DNA from: Corynebacterium freiburgense
GTDB lineage: Bacteria; Actinomycetota; Actinomycetes; Mycobacteriales; Mycobacteriaceae
NCBI RefSeq assembly: GCF_030408815.1
Contig: NZ_CP047355.1
Location: 2,480,001 to 2,544,000, forward strand
Reading direction: 5' to 3'
DNA length: 64,000 nucleotides
Below the pieces are notes generated by a model. The model searched no databases. It had not been told where the DNA came from and saw only the letters and a list, made by a program, of their open reading frames with translations. Positions 62,343 to 64,000 of this stretch are shown piece by piece. Position numbers and translations under genes: made by a program. Every line of letters begins with the position of its first letter. Positions within the stretch are counted from its first letter, which is position 1.

Positions 62343-64000
62343 TTATTTTCGACGAGATCTCCGAACCAACCAGAATCCAACCAACCCCATAAGCAATGCC
62401 GCTACCACAAACCCAAGTACACTGGCGCCTGTCCGCGCCAATTGTTGAGCATTGTATTGGGATGCAGTTTGCTCCTCTTGGCGTTGCTGCTGAAATGTTT
62501 TCGCTTCCTCCGGGGTCCTGGGAATGCTGGTTAACACCTCATTTCCACCAATATGTGAAGACCCCGTATCTTCTCCCAATAATGCGCTTAGACCCAGTAT
62601 TCCGAGAATTCCCGCACCACTCACTTTAGAAACCACAGTTGGGTTTCCAGTGCTATTAGTAACCGTGACCAGCATTCCTGCGTCATCGGCAACCACAATG
62701 GCAGTGGCACTATTATCACCATGGTCTTCTACCGCAGCCCCAACACTGCCTTTAAATGTTGGGGTATGCCATATGGAATCTTCTGGGAGTTTTTCCTTTA
62801 CAGTTACTTTGGTACCGAGCGGCAATTTTGGAAAATCGGTATATACGTCTCCATGCCGAAGGGTAAACGCCCGGGTTTCCATAATGCCGTCTTTGCTCCA
62901 AGAAACTTCAAACTCGAATTCTTCATCACTTTTGGCAGTGGCTACCGTAGGGTTTTCAATGTTTTTTGTAATCCCAAGGCTTCCTGACATCCGTGAGTAT
63001 GTAGATATAAACTCTGCATGAGTAATGTTCGGTTCCGGCTGAATTGTAATAGTTCGTTTCCGATCCCTAGGTTCCGAAACCATACTAAAACCTGCAAAGG
63101 CTTCGCTGGTGCCCTCTTCCGTAATAATGCACATTGCACCGAGTGGGAAACGCTCATTTCCTGTACTTACTGGCACTCCATCACCTCGTGCCACTAAGGT
63201 GCCTTGTTTTGTTCCGTCGTTGCTATCGCACACATACTGAAATTTATATTCAGCGTCGCGAGCTGCATCTACTCCTGCCGTGCGTTTTACCACAGCAAAC
63301 GGGGCATCAGAACGCCCAACCGAGTGAGAAAGCACTACCCCAACATTGCGACCAGCAACAGTGCGAATGGTAATGCTTTTGCCATCTTCCGCAAGTTCAA
63401 CTACGTTTTCACCTTCGCCTGGCGCTATGGAAAACTGCGGTTCACCAAATTGAATGCCCGAAATCTCGGGGCGAGTTAGTTCCGTAAGTTTGACAATCGT
63501 ACCTGGCGGCAAAGGAGTATTACCACTCGAAGCTGCCTCAACTGGCACCACTAAGGTTTCTTCCCGAACCTGCTGATCTGGCAATAGTATTTCGGCTTTC
63601 ACACGAAATTCTGTGCCTGGAGGTACTAATGCGGGGTCATTTCCTTCCGCCAACACGTTATGAACAGTAAAAGACTCCCGATCCACACCCTGAATTGCGG
63701 CACTGGATAATTGCATGCGTTGAACACTATTACCAGTATCAACACGTTTACCTAATAATTCTGCCGCATTTGTTGTAGGGGTTTTATCGGGTGCAAATTT
63801 CCCGTCATGTGTTTTAGTTTGGTAGCGAACTCGGTAGTAGTGCTCCGCAACCCAACCACCTTCTGGTGGCACGAGTGTAAAACGTCCGGTGGCTCCTTCT
63901 GCATGAAATGGTTCAATAACACGCGGGTTTCCAATTTGTTGCTTGGCTATCCATTCGCCATCGCCACGCTCCCCGACCTCATACTCCGTAATCGTTGGCG
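62343..64000 (-). CDS. Sortase-anchored surface protein, C-terminal part (partial)
   Basis: The frame is open to the right edge, so the N-terminus is outside. At least 550 residues are visible: repeated beta-sandwich (Ig-like, DUF5979-type) modules of about 100-120 residues with recurring [PL]PLGT-V-like motifs (LPPGTIVKLTE, FPLGAMCIITEEG, LPLGTKVTVKE). The wall-sorting end is LARTGASVLGFVVAALLMGLVGFW then RRSRRK. LAxTG is a variant of LPxTG. Expected to be covalently attached to the cell wall and to act as adhesin or pilus-associated protein. No sortase gene is in the window. Confidence 0.85.
   Translation of the reverse strand, partial: PTITEYEVGERGDGEWIAKQQIGNPRVIEPFHAEGATGRFTLVPPEGGWVAEHYYRVRYQTKTHDGKFAPDKTPTTNAAELLGKRVDTGNSVQRMQLSSAAIQGVDRESFTVHNVLAEGNDPALVPPGTEFRVKAEILLPDQQVREETLVVPVEAASSGNTPLPPGTIVKLTELTRPEISGIQFGEPQFSIAPGEGENVVELAEDGKSITIRTVAGRNVGVVLSHSVGRSDAPFAVVKRTAGVDAARDAEYKFQYVCDSNDGTKQGTLVARGDGVPVSTGNERFPLGAMCIITEEGTSEAFAGFSMVSEPRDRKRTITIQPEPNITHAEFISTYSRMSGSLGITKNIENPTVATAKSDEEFEFEVSWSKDGIMETRAFTLRHGDVYTDFPKLPLGTKVTVKEKLPEDSIWHTPTFKGSVGAAVEDHGDNSATAIVVADDAGMLVTVTNSTGNPTVVSKVSGAGILGILGLSALLGEDTGSSHIGGNEVLTSIPRTPEEAKTFQQQRQEEQTASQYNAQQLARTGASVLGFVVAALLMGLVGFWLVRRSRRK

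Overview
The window looks like a chromosome segment of a Corynebacterium or close relative (Mycobacteriales). Evidence: mycothiol synthase, a Gpx-type (mycothiol) peroxidase, a DUF3073 protein, an LmeA-like lipid-binding protein, a DtxR-type iron box, and a purine gene order (purM-purF, purL-purQ-purS, gpx, purC, purB, aminotransferase) that matches what I recall of Corynebacterium glutamicum. No species is claimed.

1-14.1 kb: a complete but very small siphovirus-type prophage (about 14.0 kb) lying between two identical 73-bp att repeats at the 3' end of a tRNA-Lys gene. It has an integrase, small and large terminase, portal, GH25 lysin with two small membrane proteins, a fused protease-capsid protein, connectors, major tail protein, a frameshifted tail chaperone, tape measure and one tail-tip protein. 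It also has HNH, WhiB-like and two divergent helix-turn-helix genes, but no recognisable replication gene. The att core lies in frame inside the 3' end of the rightward regulator gene. Integration therefore swaps the regulator's C-terminus: KVRSSTN in the lysogen, and a longer tail ending in Ala-Ala in the reconstructed excised circle. This matches the layout of integration-dependent immunity known from some mycobacteriophages. The left flank carries the end of another reading frame that enters the same att, suggesting a second element in tandem.

14.1-39.3 kb: mostly host backbone. It contains a CoA transferase, tRNA-dihydrouridine synthase, mycothiol synthase, PabC, YgfZ, purine synthesis genes, a VIT-type metal transporter, a hotdog thioesterase, a HlyIII protein, a MacB-like ABC exporter, BluB and an AAA ATPase.

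39.9-52.3 kb: an aromatic-acid catabolic island. One leftward operon encodes a four-component Rieske dioxygenase, a dihydrodiol dehydrogenase, a CoA ligase, a short GNAT-like protein and a hotdog protein. A second encodes the meta-cleavage pathway MhpC-B-D-F-E. Together they would convert a 3-phenylpropionate- or cinnamate-like acid to central metabolites. An IclR regulator gene sits between them, and three copies of a GTTCC-N7-GGAAC palindrome lie before the two operons and the regulator.

52.4-64 kb: a DtxR-box-preceded iron-siderophore-type ABC operon whose last gene, overlapping by 8 bp, is oligopeptidase B; then purC, purB, an aminotransferase and the C-terminal part of a sortase-anchored surface protein running off the right edge.

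Two ~260-bp copies of an unusual non-coding repeat, each with three near-identical palindromes, lie at 14.5 and 59.3 kb. A second intergenic motif (AAATCTGCCT) recurs in three intergenic regions.
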